A DNA stretch of 64,000 nt, taken from Candidatus Poseidoniia archaeon. GTDB lineage: Archaea; Thermoplasmatota; Poseidoniia; MGIII; CG-Epi1. Numbering within the stretch: the first letter of the stretch is position 1; each line of letters begins with the position of its first letter. A program made the position numbers and the translations under genes. The stretch is from NCBI GenBank assembly GCA_030748895.1, contig JASMLC010000008.1, forward strand, positions 6,453 through 70,452. The letters run 5' to 3'. This document shows, in pieces, positions 24,592 through 32,401 of this stretch. Below the pieces are notes generated by a model that saw nothing but the letters and a program-made list of their open reading frames with translations, was not told where the DNA came from and searched no databases.

Positions 24592-24624
24592 CAGCGGCTG
24601 GGCGGAGCGCAGCCGCTGAAAAAA
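24592..24624 (+). terminator. Hairpin followed by A-tract downstream of tRNA-Leu
   Basis: A perfect 9-bp inverted repeat CAGCGGCTG/CAGCCGCTG with a 9-nt loop is followed by six A on the plus strand. It lies between the tRNA and its duplicated 3' end. It may terminate or process the tRNA transcript, or be a leftover structure of an integrated element. Confidence 0.4.
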
Positions 24625-24629
24625 GCTTG

Positions 24630-24663
24630 GTTTGAATCCGGCCCCCCGCACCATCATCACAAT
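24630..24663 (+). repeat. Duplicated 3' end of tRNA-Leu (att-like)
   Basis: This 34-bp stretch matches 24536-24569, the tRNA T-loop to 10 nt past CCA, at 29 of 34 positions. The segment starting CCCCCCGCACCA and ending CATCACAAT is identical except for one base. The copies are 94 bp apart in direct orientation. No other tRNA arms are present, so this is not a second tRNA. Confidence 0.8.
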
Positions 24664-24666
24664 AAT

Positions 24667-26442
24667 TTACTTTATATCTATATCGTGCAGAGAAACTATC
24701 TCGTACTTACCACCCGGCAATAACTTCTCGACCGCCTCGCGGGACTGCCCGAAGGCACTGGCTAACTGCGCCACCAGCGCCTTGCGCTCGGTGAAGCCGG
24801 GCTTCAGCGTGACCCAGCGGCTGGCGTGCGCCTGCACCGCCGCGGGCGGGCCAGCCATCAGCTTCGGCGCGCCGTCACGCTCGATTTCGCCGAGCGCCAG
24901 CTCAACCGCCAGATTGCGATGCCACTTGCGCCGGCCGCGGACCATGAACGCCCCCTTGGGCAGGAATTCTCCCGCCGGCGCCGTCTTCGAAACCTGGTCG
25001 CTCTCGACCCAGTAAGCGTGCCCGGAGGCGACGCCGGCAGCCCAGGCACGCGAGCAGGCGAGGCTGAAGCGGCACGCCTCTTCCATCGCCGCTGCCGAGG
25101 GTGGCTCCGTGCCGTGCTTGACGACGACGCTGGGCGCACCGTGGATATCGGCGTGCGCGTAGCGGTCGCCCGCCTTGAGGTAGCGTTTGACGATGCGGTC
25201 GTTGGATGTAGCGTCGCGGCCGGCTACCGCAATCTCGCCGCTGGAGGCGATGAACCAGCGGTAGCGCTCGAACCACTCCTGCGGTGCGGTCGGCTTCGCA
25301 ACCTTGCGCTTGCGCGGTCGCGGCACCGCCGCCAGCTCGCGCGCGCGCAGTGCCTTGCGCTCGAGCCGCTTTGCGGCGTCGAAGAGCCACGAAGCGTTCG
25401 ACTCAGCCGGGAGCGCCGCCTCCAGCTCCAGCTCGCGCCCCTCCAGCTCAATCTTCAGCCGGCCGCGGTAGTCTGGCTCGCCCGCTACCAGCGCCTCCGC
25501 TACCTCGGCAGCGTGCGCGAAGAGCAGTTCGCCGTCGCTGCGCAACTGCTCCGCCTCGGCCAGGAACTGTTCCGCCGCTTCGCGCTGCTTTGCTTCACGG
25601 CGCTCATCAGCGTTCGGCGGCGTGACTGGCTCCGGGCGCAGTTCACGGAAGGCGGCAATCGCTGCGTCGAAGGTATCGAAGTCGCGGCGGTCGTCGAACC
25701 CCTCGAGTAGGAACGGCGAGACGGTCGCCGGCTCGCCGTCGCGGAAAAAGATAGTGGGCTGCCGCTCGCCATCAAGCAGGCTGCGGACGCGCTGCCATAG
25801 CGTCGCCATGCTTGCGGCGGGCAGCTTTGCGGCGCGCGTCCCCGTAAGGCCACGCGCAGCGGTTTCGGCCAGGTCGCCGCCCAGGTTACACTCAACCGCC
25901 AGCGCCGGCACCAGCTCGCGCTTCGACGCGGCCAGCTGTTCAGCGAACTGCGTCTCGCTCGCCGCAAATGGGTCGCAAGGCGACGGCGGCGGGAGATAGA
26001 CTTCGCCGGGCCCCAGCGTACGATGGCGGAACTCCTGCCGTCGCAACGCCTGCACGATATTGCCATCCTCGCAGAGCAGCGCGTTGCCGCGGTGGAACAG
26101 CTCGAGCAGCAGCACCGGCCGAGCCTCGCCCGCCGCGAAGCGCAGCTCCAGGATGCGGTCCGCCCCGAGTTGCGCTATCGACTCGAGCCGCGCCTTACGG
26201 ATATGCCGTCGCAGTTCTGTAATGAAACCGCCGGTCGTCGGGGCGCCGACCGGCGCGTCACCCAGCCAGGCCCAGCCCTGCAAATCAACCAGCAGGTGCA
26301 GCGTCCCCTGCTGGCGGTGGCGTAGCTTGAGGTGCAGCAGGTTGGCTTCGGGGCGCTGGACTTGCTCGACACGCGCGCCAACTAGTGACTGCCAGCTCTC
26401 AACAAGTGCCCGCAGGTCGGGGCTGCTGAGCGCCTTCTTCAT
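24667..26442 (-). CDS. rqcH: RqcH/NFACT-family ribosome quality control factor
   Basis: This 591-residue protein has the NFACT layout: NFACT-N domain (about 1-240, with LHLKLRHRQQGTLHLLVDLQ-like strands), a helix-hairpin/coiled-coil middle (about 285-400), and an NFACT-R domain with YRWFIASSGEIAVAGRDATSNDRIVKRYL, HADIHGAPSVVVKHG and SGHAYWVE. Homologues bind obstructed large subunits and, in bacteria and archaea, add alanine tails to stalled chains. ATG 26442 was selected because GGGAGGCG precedes it and it is the expected N-terminus. It lies 13 nt after the upstream CARDB gene, so it is probably co-transcribed with it. Confidence 0.92.
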   Translation of the reverse strand: MKKALSSPDLRALVESWQSLVGARVEQVQRPEANLLHLKLRHRQQGTLHLLVDLQGWAWLGDAPVGAPTTGGFITELRRHIRKARLESIAQLGADRILELRFAAGEARPVLLLELFHRGNALLCEDGNIVQALRRQEFRHRTLGPGEVYLPPPSPCDPFAASETQFAEQLAASKRELVPALAVECNLGGDLAETAARGLTGTRAAKLPAASMATLWQRVRSLLDGERQPTIFFRDGEPATVSPFLLEGFDDRRDFDTFDAAIAAFRELRPEPVTPPNADERREAKQREAAEQFLAEAEQLRSDGELLFAHAAEVAEALVAGEPDYRGRLKIELEGRELELEAALPAESNASWLFDAAKRLERKALRARELAAVPRPRKRKVAKPTAPQEWFERYRWFIASSGEIAVAGRDATSNDRIVKRYLKAGDRYAHADIHGAPSVVVKHGTEPPSAAAMEEACRFSLACSRAWAAGVASGHAYWVESDQVSKTAPAGEFLPKGAFMVRGRRKWHRNLAVELALGEIERDGAPKLMAGPPAAVQAHASRWVTLKPGFTERKALVAQLASAFGQSREAVEKLLPGGKYEIVSLHDIDIK

Positions 26443-26455
26443 CGCCTCCCGCAGC

Positions 26456-27847
26456 CTACTCTTCGTCTTCGCTGCGGTAATAGCGCGAGAGCAGCACCGC
26501 CGCACCGACCGAGGCGGTCAACGCGGTGAAGCCTAGATAGAACGACGGGTTTGCCGTCTTGATGCGCACTACCTTGAAAGTGGTCGAGGCCTCGTTGTTA
26601 GTCTCGTCGCTCTCCGTGATAGCCTTGTCCCCAGGCTTGCTGCCATCGAGGTTGTTATACTGGTCAACCATCACCTTCACCGGCAGGCCGGTTTCGCTAT
26701 CACTGTGGGGGCGGTTGGGCTTGTAGCTGACTGATACTGTCTCCTCTTCGCCATGGTCGAGTGAACTTACGTACTGGACCGTGCCGACAGTTGACCCGTC
26801 GACAGTGAACCATACGTCCACGTTCGTGGCGCTGTTTCCAGCCGTATCCATGCTTCCACCATTGTTCCGTACCTTGGCAGTTATCGTCACGAGCTGTGAA
26901 TTGCCACGAGCGGTAATCCAGGCCGAGGTGTGAGAGAAGGAAATGTCAGTCGCCTTGATTTCAAGGTCGGGTTCCGGGAGAACTACTGAAAATGTGGCGC
27001 TGTCGGAAGCCCCGTTGCTCGAAGTCGCTGAAATCGTCACGGTGTAGGTAGCGGGAGCGGCTCCCGAGGACGGCGTGATGGTTATCTCGCCTGTGTGACT
27101 GTGGGTTGCGACAGTGTTGCTCTGGCCCTTGATTTCGAGGCCGTTGCTCAATCCAGTGGTCAAGGTCCAGGCGTGGGCCGTGGTTGAAACCGAGAAGTCG
27201 TAGGTGTCATCATTCCAGCCGGTGTTGGTTACCGTGTAACGCCAGACCGTCGTTTCACCCTGATACACCTTGTTGGTGCTGGCCGTCGAGGTTGATTCTG
27301 CGGTCACATCAACCGTGTAGGCATTGACTGCTGTTATGGTGATATCAATAGAGTTGGTTGCATTATTGGAACCTGCCGGGTCGCCCGCATTGTCATCTCC
27401 GTCCACAGTCATGTAGCGGGGGTCACTCTTGCCGTAAACCGTTATGGTGTTCGAGGTACCACCAGTACATGCTCCGATACAGACAACGCTCAGGTAGGCC
27501 GTAGCGGTGCCGCCCTTGGCCACGTCAATTGACTGGCCGGGAAGCTCGTTTCCAGAGGAATCCGAGAAGACGTAGGGCCAGTCCGTACCGGACAGCCAGC
27601 TGCCGTAGAGTTTGACGGTCTGGTAGTTGTAGGTGTTGTCGCTACTAGTGAGGGTCAGGGTGAAGGTCACTGATTCGCCCGCGAGGACGTTACCCGTAGA
27701 AGCGCTGGAAGCCAGAGTTATCGGCGAGGCCGCACTCACCGTGCTGGTTAGCGCCAGCGTAGTGAAGAGCAGTGCGCCTGCAATGAGCGCAACAAGCATA
27801 CGGCGGCCGCCGTTCGCATTCGGTTCTACTGGTTTCATAGCCATCAT
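26456..27847 (-). CDS. Secreted CARDB-type surface protein with C-terminal anchor
   Basis: This 463-residue Ser/Thr-rich exported protein has an N-terminal signal peptide (about 15-40) and several beta-sandwich domains. A C-terminal CARDB-like domain runs about 298-425, with VTITAKVRNNGGS and the terminal ESDETNNEAS typical of CARDB adhesion domains. The C-terminal span SFYLGFTALTASVGAAVLLS is followed by an acidic tail. It is likely an abundant cell-surface or S-layer-associated protein. The leader carries GGAGG 10 nt before the first ATG, unlike the leaderless neighbours. ATGs at 27844 and 27838 are alternatives. Base composition is less GC-rich than adjacent housekeeping genes. Confidence 0.75.
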   Translation of the reverse strand: MMAMKPVEPNANGGRRMLVALIAGALLFTTLALTSTVSAASPITLASSASTGNVLAGESVTFTLTLTSSDNTYNYQTVKLYGSWLSGTDWPYVFSDSSGNELPGQSIDVAKGGTATAYLSVVCIGACTGGTSNTITVYGKSDPRYMTVDGDDNAGDPAGSNNATNSIDITITAVNAYTVDVTAESTSTASTNKVYQGETTVWRYTVTNTGWNDDTYDFSVSTTAHAWTLTTGLSNGLEIKGQSNTVATHSHTGEITITPSSGAAPATYTVTISATSSNGASDSATFSVVLPEPDLEIKATDISFSHTSAWITARGNSQLVTITAKVRNNGGSMDTAGNSATNVDVWFTVDGSTVGTVQYVSSLDHGEEETVSVSYKPNRPHSDSETGLPVKVMVDQYNNLDGSKPGDKAITESDETNNEASTTFKVVRIKTANPSFYLGFTALTASVGAAVLLSRYYRSEDEE

Positions 27848-27892
27848 CTCACTTCGTCCTCCTCGGGGGAGGTACTCCTCGACGGAATCCCC

Positions 27893-27903
27893 GTTTTATA
27901 AAC
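27893..27903 (-). promoter_or_regulatory. TATA box for the CARDB gene/rqcH unit
   Basis: The minus strand reads GTTTATAAAAC, a strong TATA element 46-56 nt upstream of ATG 27847. This implies a leader of about 25 nt that holds the GGAGG ribosome-binding site. Confidence 0.6.
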
Positions 27904-27934
27904 CTTTGGTAATATTATCGTCGGTAACCGGTGT

Positions 27935-27943
27935 GATTAAAAC
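27935..27943 (+). promoter_or_regulatory. TATA-like promoter for the PGI/PMI gene
   Basis: GATTAAAAC lies 21-29 nt before the GTG at 27964, in the divergent spacer opposite the CARDB promoter. Confidence 0.5.
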
Positions 27944-27963
27944 CTTGGGCTGGCTGGAGGCGC

Positions 27964-28998
27964 GTGGCAGCTACGAATTCTATCGAAACTGACATGCAAC
28001 GCTTTGGCGCGCTGTTCGCCGCCGCGACCGACGCCAGCGAGGACGCGCAGCCGCTTGCGGCCGGCAGCGTTATCGTCGCTGGCATGGGCGGCTCGGGCAT
28101 CGCCGGCCGGCTGGCGCAGGCGCTCGCGGAGCGGTGCGGTGGGCTGCGCGTCAGCGCCTGGAGCGACTACGGGCTGCCGGCATGGGCCGACGGCAGCGAG
28201 CGGCTCATCGCGGTTTCGTATTCGGGCAACACCGCCGAGACGCTCTCAGGCGTCGAGCGCGCCATCGAGCTGGGATGCGGCTGGGAGGCGATTACTACCG
28301 GCGGCCGCCTCGCCGCACTGGGGCGGGAGTATGGCGCGCCCGTGACCGCCATCGAGCCGGGGCACCAGCCGCGCGCCGCGCTGCCGCTGCTGCTGGTGCC
28401 GCTGCTGCAGCGGCTGCCGATTGCCGGGATTGCGGCGCAACTGACCGAAGCGGGGGAAGTGCTTGGCGCCGCGGTATCGCCTGTTGGGGCCGCGACTGCG
28501 GCATCGCCTCCGGCGCCGGCCGCAGCGCCTGACGGGGGCGAGAGCGGCGCCACCGCCAGCCCCGCCGCGATTGCGGCGCAGCTCGCCGGCAAGCTGCCGT
28601 TCATCTATGGTGCCGGCGGCCTCGCGACGGTGGCGTACCGCTGGCGCTGCCAGATTGCGGAGAACGCCAAGCAACTGGCGGTGCACCACGCGCTGCCCGA
28701 GCTGGACCACAACGAGATTGTCGGCTGGGCCTCCCCGCCTCCGAACGCGGTCGTCGTCGCGCTGCGCGAGCCGGACGAGCCGGCCCGCGTCGCGGCGCGC
28801 TGGAAAGCGACGCGCGCGGCGGCGTGGCGCGACGTCCCGGTCATCGAGTGCCGGGCACGTGGCGAAAGCCCGCTGGCGCGCTGGCTCTCGCTGGTGCATC
28901 TGGGAGACACGGTCTCGGTGGAGCTGGCGCACCTCAACGGGGTGGAGCCGACCCCGGTGAGGGTGATTGAGGAGCTGAAGCGGAGGCTGGATGACTGA
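27964..28998 (+). CDS. Bifunctional phosphoglucose/phosphomannose isomerase
   Basis: This 344-residue SIS-fold enzyme interconverts fructose-6-P with glucose-6-P and mannose-6-P. SIS motifs are VAGMGGSGIAG (38-48) and VSYSGNTAET. The PGI/PMI catalytic region has ENAKQLAVHHALPELDHNEI, with the expected Glu near 233 and His near 250. An insert rich in Ala, Pro and Gly (about residues 171-200, including SPVGAATAASPPAPAAAP) separates the two SIS domains and coincides with dispersed element R1 in reverse orientation. Start is GTG 27964. Its stop overlaps the ATG of carS. It feeds sugar phosphates to the GlmS route and central metabolism. Confidence 0.9.
   Translation: MAATNSIETDMQRFGALFAAATDASEDAQPLAAGSVIVAGMGGSGIAGRLAQALAERCGGLRVSAWSDYGLPAWADGSERLIAVSYSGNTAETLSGVERAIELGCGWEAITTGGRLAALGREYGAPVTAIEPGHQPRAALPLLLVPLLQRLPIAGIAAQLTEAGEVLGAAVSPVGAATAASPPAPAAAPDGGESGATASPAAIAAQLAGKLPFIYGAGGLATVAYRWRCQIAENAKQLAVHHALPELDHNEIVGWASPPPNAVVVALREPDEPARVAARWKATRAAAWRDVPVIECRARGESPLARWLSLVHLGDTVSVELAHLNGVEPTPVRVIEELKRRLDD
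28475..28536 (-). repeat. Dispersed hairpin element R1, copy B (inside the PGI/PMI gene, reversed)
   Basis: On the minus strand it starts CCCGTCAGGCGCTGCGG and ends CCCCAACAGGCGATA, matching copy A apart from lacking its 12-bp duplication. CTGCGGC and GCCGCAG form a 7-bp stem within it. It is translated in frame although reversed relative to copy A. Confidence 0.85.
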
Positions 28999-29588
28999 TG
29001 ACGGTAGTGGCAATCACTCCATTGGGGATCGTTCTAGTCACTGTTTGGCACATGCTGCCAGCTTACCTTGCTAACACAATCGCGTCCATAGTTGGCGGTG
29101 GGGCACCTATAGATTATGGGCGCAACTGGAGAGATGGGCGACGTATCCTGGGTGACGGGAAAACCTGGCGTGGGCTCGTTGGCGGTACACTTGGAGGCCT
29201 GCTGGTGGGTCATTTTCAAATAACCACTGGCTCAAGTTTCTTCAGCGGCTATGTCTCATGGGGTTCTTCACCCTACCTGATTTTCTTCCTGCTCGCCTTT
29301 GGAGCGCTGGTGGGAGACATGGCGGCGTCGTTCATTAAACGACGGCAGGGGCAGGAGCGCGGCGCCAAATCGCCACTGCTCGATATGTATGATTTCATAA
29401 TCGGTGCGCTGGTCATGACTGGGTTGTTCGGAGGGGACTGGCTTGATTACTGGCTTTTCGGTGGCCGGTTTTCCTATGGTTGGGTGCCCCTCATCACTAT
29501 CGCAACTATCGTCATCGCCACCCCTATTCTGCACCGTAGCGTCAATATTCTCGGTTACAAGCTCGGGGTGAAACAGGTGCCGTGGTAG
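28998..29588 (+). CDS. carS: CDP-archaeol synthase
   Basis: This 196-residue membrane protein of the CarS (formerly DUF46) family activates digeranylgeranylglyceryl phosphate with CTP to give CDP-archaeol, the branch point for archaeal polar lipids. About five spans are visible. Family landmarks are DGRRILGDGKTWRGLVGG, LLAFGALVGDMAASFIKRR and LLDMYDFIIGAL. The ATG overlaps the preceding stop. Base composition is noticeably less GC-rich than neighbours (more AT in third positions), which may reflect membrane-protein codons or foreign origin. A palindromic terminator follows. Confidence 0.93.
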   Translation: MTVVAITPLGIVLVTVWHMLPAYLANTIASIVGGGAPIDYGRNWRDGRRILGDGKTWRGLVGGTLGGLLVGHFQITTGSSFFSGYVSWGSSPYLIFFLLAFGALVGDMAASFIKRRQGQERGAKSPLLDMYDFIIGALVMTGLFGGDWLDYWLFGGRFSYGWVPLITIATIVIATPILHRSVNILGYKLGVKQVPW

Positions 29589-29590
29589 CG

Positions 29591-29613
29591 GCGCACCGAT
29601 TCAGTCGGTGCGC
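29591..29613. terminator. Bidirectional terminator hairpin between carS and srp19
   Basis: GCGCACCGA/TCGGTGCGC is a perfect 9-bp inverted repeat with a 5-nt loop, starting 2 nt after the carS stop and overlapping the srp19 stop. It sits where two convergent genes meet. Confidence 0.5.
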
Positions 29614-29888
29614 CGCGCTGCCTTTAATTTGGCGCCGAGCTGGTGCAGCAGCTCCGCCTTCGCGCCGCCGTAGGCGAGCCGTAGGCGTCCCCGCCCGGCG
29701 GCCCAGTGCGCGGGATGGCTCGCCTCTTCCGCCGTGGGCGCCAGCCCCATGGACTTCGCGAGCGTCGCCAGCTCTTCGGTCGTGGGCGACTTGACGCACT
29801 CGGCGACCGGCAGGCGCCGGCCGGCGGAACGCGCCAGCCGGCTATCAAAATATTCGGGGTAAATGACGAGCGGCCGCCGGTCGCCCAT
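29601..29888 (-). CDS. srp19: Signal recognition particle protein SRP19
   Basis: This 95-residue RNA-binding protein binds 7S RNA helices 6 and 8 and promotes SRP54 assembly. It begins MGDRRPLVIYPEYFDSRLAR, then AGRRLPVAECVKSPTTEELA and a GRGRLRLAYGGAKAELL segment, matching archaeal SRP19 in order and length. It starts 1 nt after the stop of rps8e on the same strand, an ordinary archaeal pairing. No tail after the basic ARRTD end. Confidence 0.88.
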   Translation of the reverse strand: MGDRRPLVIYPEYFDSRLARSAGRRLPVAECVKSPTTEELATLAKSMGLAPTAEEASHPAHWAAGRGRLRLAYGGAKAELLHQLGAKLKAARRTD

Positions 29889-29889
29889 T

Positions 29890-30273
29890 TCAGTCGGCTA
29901 TCAGGACTGCGCTGATGACGCCGTGCTGTCCCGGTCGCGAGGTGACGCGGGCGCGGCCCGCCTCGGTCTCGATGACCGCGCCGCGAGTAACGATATTCTG
30001 TCGCACGTAGTGCGGGTTTGCCGAATTTTCGACGACGTCCAGTATTTTCGACTGCGTGGTCTTGCCCTTGGCGGAGTCGGTGACTGTCGCGATTTCGTCG
30101 CGCAGCAACCGCACCTTGCGGGTGCCGCCGCGAGCACGGGCAAATTTCTGTCGCCGCTCACCGACGCGGGTCAGCTGCAGCTCGCGCCCGATTTCGGCGC
30201 GGCGCTTACCGCGGTGGGCGTGGCGGCGGCCGCCGGTTGGCTTGCGTTTTGAACGTCCCTGCCAGAGTGCCAT
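29890..30273 (-). CDS. rps8e: 30S ribosomal protein S8e
   Basis: This 127-residue archaeal/eukaryotic ribosomal protein begins MALWQGRSKRKPTGGRRHAH, the classical S8e N-terminus, and continues with RVGERRQKFARARGGTRKVRL, the VTDSAKGKTTQSKI segment and ENSANPHYVRQNIVTRGAVI, ending in RVTSRPGQHGVISAVLI. ATG 30273 was chosen on this basis; the frame is open far upstream but runs antisense to the next gene. A TATA-like box lies 28-36 nt upstream. srp19 follows. Confidence 0.96.
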   Translation of the reverse strand: MALWQGRSKRKPTGGRRHAHRGKRRAEIGRELQLTRVGERRQKFARARGGTRKVRLLRDEIATVTDSAKGKTTQSKILDVVENSANPHYVRQNIVTRGAVIETEAGRARVTSRPGQHGVISAVLIAD

Positions 30274-30300
30274 AGTAGGAATTCGCGCACGAGCACCCCC

Positions 30301-30309
30301 TATTAAAGG
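30301..30309 (-). promoter_or_regulatory. TATA-like promoter for rps8e-srp19
   Basis: The minus strand reads CTTTAATAG about 28-36 nt upstream of ATG 30273. Confidence 0.45.
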
Positions 30310-30323
30310 TTCAACCCCCGGAA

Positions 30324-30331
30324 GCTTATAG
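30324..30331 (+). promoter_or_regulatory. TATA-like promoter for the 30353 gene
   Basis: GCTTATAG lies 22-29 nt upstream of GTG 30353. Confidence 0.5.
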
Positions 30332-30352
30332 TCCCGTCTTCGATGGCGCGGC

Positions 30353-31765
30353 GTGAAACGGGGAGTCCTCCTGCTGGCACTGCTGTTGCTGGCGCCATTG
30401 GCAAGCGCCTTCGGTGCGCCGGTCGAGCAGGATGTAGGCCGCACCATCACGGCATGGGATGTCGCCACCGAAACCGGCGTGACCGTGAGCGGTGACGTGG
30501 GCGGCAACCTGTTGCTCTTCGCCCCGGGCGAAGCGGAGCCGGAAAGCGAGCAGCTTGACGAAAATCCCATCGACGACGTGGCTATCTCGGCCGACGGCGA
30601 GCGCTTCGTCGCGATTTCGGGCAAGTTCCTGACGCTTTACGGCCGGACGGGAGGACCGCTCTCGCACCACGATTTCGCGGGTGAAATTCCACTGGCGGCC
30701 GCCATCTCGCCCTCCGGCGATTACTACGCCGCCGTTTACGACAGCGGCAATATCCGGCTCTGGTGGTTCCTGAACAAGGACGATGTTCGACAGAAATGGG
30801 AGTTCCCGGACAGTGAATTCGACTACTCGGAGGAACAGCGTGAGGAGGTGCGGCGCGGCCTCAACGCGACCTCGCTGCTGGAGATGAGCAGCGACTACAT
30901 CGCCGTGGCCGGCAAGGGCAAGCTCTACGTGGTGCTGCGCAACGACGGCAGCCTGAAGCAGGCCTACCCGCTCGACGGCGCCGCGCAGCAGCTCGAAATC
31001 TCCGACGATGGCAGCACCCTCTGCCTCGCCACGCAGGGGTCGCTCTCGACCTACCTTTTCAGCGGCGGCAGCGAACGCAGCTGGCGCTTCGAATCCCCCG
31101 AGCAGGACTCGGTCCACGCCATCGGGCTAGCGCCTGACGGTGGCCTGGCGGCGGTCCTGCACGGCAGCGCGCCGCAGGTGGTGACCGGGTTCACCCCCGA
31201 CTCAAGCCAGCCAGCGTGGGAGTTCGAGCTGGAGGCGACACTGATTGAACCGGTGTTGGCCGTTTCCGACAGCCGCGTCGCGGTCGCCGGCCTGGGGCTG
31301 GGCGAGCCCGACCTGCTGCTGCTCTCGGCTAGCGGCAAGCTGCTCGCCAGCACCACCGACACGGGCGCGAGCAGCGTGCTATTCGGCGGCGGGCGCGTTA
31401 TCACCAGCAGCGGCAACTCGCTCGCGAGCTACGCCCTGCCGGCAGCCGGAGGCGACAGCGGCGGCTTCGAGCTACCGGTCGACGCGCGCACGCTCGGCTT
31501 CGCGGTCGCGGCGCTGCTGCTTGTGGCGGGGGCAGTCGGTACAGTCTTCTACCTCGATATCGACCTGCCCTTCGGTGGCGGTAGCCTGCCGCCCGTCGCG
31601 CCCCCATCAGGCGGCGCTCCGCTAAAGGTCAAGCCGGTTGCGGCAGCCGGGACTGCGACCATCGCCTGCCCCGGCTGCGGGGCGCGAATGAAGGTGCCGA
31701 AGCTGGGGCGCGCGCAGAAGGTGAAGTGCGGCGAGTGCGGGCTGGCCGGCATGGCGGAAATATAG
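30353..31765 (+). CDS. Exported beta-propeller protein with membrane span and cytoplasmic zinc ribbon
   Basis: This 470-residue protein has a signal peptide (about 1-20) and a WD40/PQQ-like propeller (about 25-370) made of repeated blocks such as AISADGERFVAISG, AISPSGDYYAAVYD, EISDDGSTLCLATQG and GLAPDGGLAAVLHG. A span follows at about 380-402, then a Pro/Gly linker and a C-terminal zinc ribbon with CPGCGARMKVPKLGRAQKVKC and CGECG. The topology places the propeller outside and the ribbon inside the cell. Family unknown; a sensor or scaffold role is conceivable. Start is GTG 30353, fixed by the signal peptide and TATA spacing. Confidence 0.65.
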   Translation: MKRGVLLLALLLLAPLASAFGAPVEQDVGRTITAWDVATETGVTVSGDVGGNLLLFAPGEAEPESEQLDENPIDDVAISADGERFVAISGKFLTLYGRTGGPLSHHDFAGEIPLAAAISPSGDYYAAVYDSGNIRLWWFLNKDDVRQKWEFPDSEFDYSEEQREEVRRGLNATSLLEMSSDYIAVAGKGKLYVVLRNDGSLKQAYPLDGAAQQLEISDDGSTLCLATQGSLSTYLFSGGSERSWRFESPEQDSVHAIGLAPDGGLAAVLHGSAPQVVTGFTPDSSQPAWEFELEATLIEPVLAVSDSRVAVAGLGLGEPDLLLLSASGKLLASTTDTGASSVLFGGGRVITSSGNSLASYALPAAGGDSGGFELPVDARTLGFAVAALLLVAGAVGTVFYLDIDLPFGGGSLPPVAPPSGGAPLKVKPVAAAGTATIACPGCGARMKVPKLGRAQKVKCGECGLAGMAEI

Positions 31766-31774
31766 CAGGATAGA

Positions 31775-31783
31775 CTTTAATAG
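31775..31783 (+). promoter_or_regulatory. TATA-like promoter for the PRTase/lysS unit
   Basis: CTTTAATAG lies 22-30 nt upstream of GTG 31805. Confidence 0.5.
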
Positions 31784-31804
31784 CAGCGAAGCGGGTCGAA
31801 GCGC

Positions 31805-32401
31805 GTGTCAATAGAATCATTATCTGAACGCGCCGACGAGTTACGCGAGAAAGGGCTCTCGACGCGCGAAATTTGTCAGGAGCTGCATCTGTCGCGGGCG
31901 ACGGTCGAATGGCTGCTCGCAAAGCAGGCCTCGGAACCGGGAGAGCGGCCGCCGGCCGACGTCAAGGCGGGCTGGCGCACCATCGGCGTTTCAGGCTTCC
32001 GGATGCGCGCTACCGCTGAAATCATGGCCGACATTATCCTCGAGGAGCAGGAAAAGCACGACTTCGATGTAGAAGTCGTCGCCGGCGTGATGGCGAACGG
32101 AGTCCCACTCGGCACGCTCATCTCGGAACTGCTCGAGGTTGACTTTGCGATGGTACGGCCGTCGCGGGAAGATACCTCCATCGACTTCGCATCCAACTTC
32201 GCCGGCCTCAAAGATAAGCAAGTGGTAATCATCGATGATGTCGTCAGCTCCGGCACCACCTCGCGCGAGGTCATCGAGTTCATAAAACAGGAAGGCGGCG
32301 AGCCGGTGCTGGTGATTGTAGTTATCAACAAGCGAGCCGAAAATGAGCTGGACGGCGTCCCGCTGCGTGCGCTGGTTCGCGCGCGGCCCGTCGGCACCTG
32401 A
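31805..32401 (+). CDS. HTH-phosphoribosyltransferase, GfcR/PyrE-like regulator
   Basis: This 198-residue protein joins an N-terminal helix-turn-helix (about 10-42, LREKGLSTREICQELHLSRATVEWL) to a type I phosphoribosyltransferase domain. The PRPP-binding motif is VVIIDDVVSSGTTSRE. The domain order is that of archaeal GfcR, a regulator of sugar metabolism in haloarchaea, annotated as orotate phosphoribosyltransferase-like. The PRTase domain probably senses a metabolite rather than making OMP. It is followed without a gap by lysS. Its targets cannot be read from the sequence. Confidence 0.8.
   Translation: MSIESLSERADELREKGLSTREICQELHLSRATVEWLLAKQASEPGERPPADVKAGWRTIGVSGFRMRATAEIMADIILEEQEKHDFDVEVVAGVMANGVPLGTLISELLEVDFAMVRPSREDTSIDFASNFAGLKDKQVVIIDDVVSSGTTSREVIEFIKQEGGEPVLVIVVINKRAENELDGVPLRALVRARPVGT

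Noticed and set aside
24630-24663. A second tRNA gene after tRNA-Leu
   Set aside because: Only the T-loop and acceptor 3' half are present. No 5' acceptor, D arm or anticodon arm can be formed.
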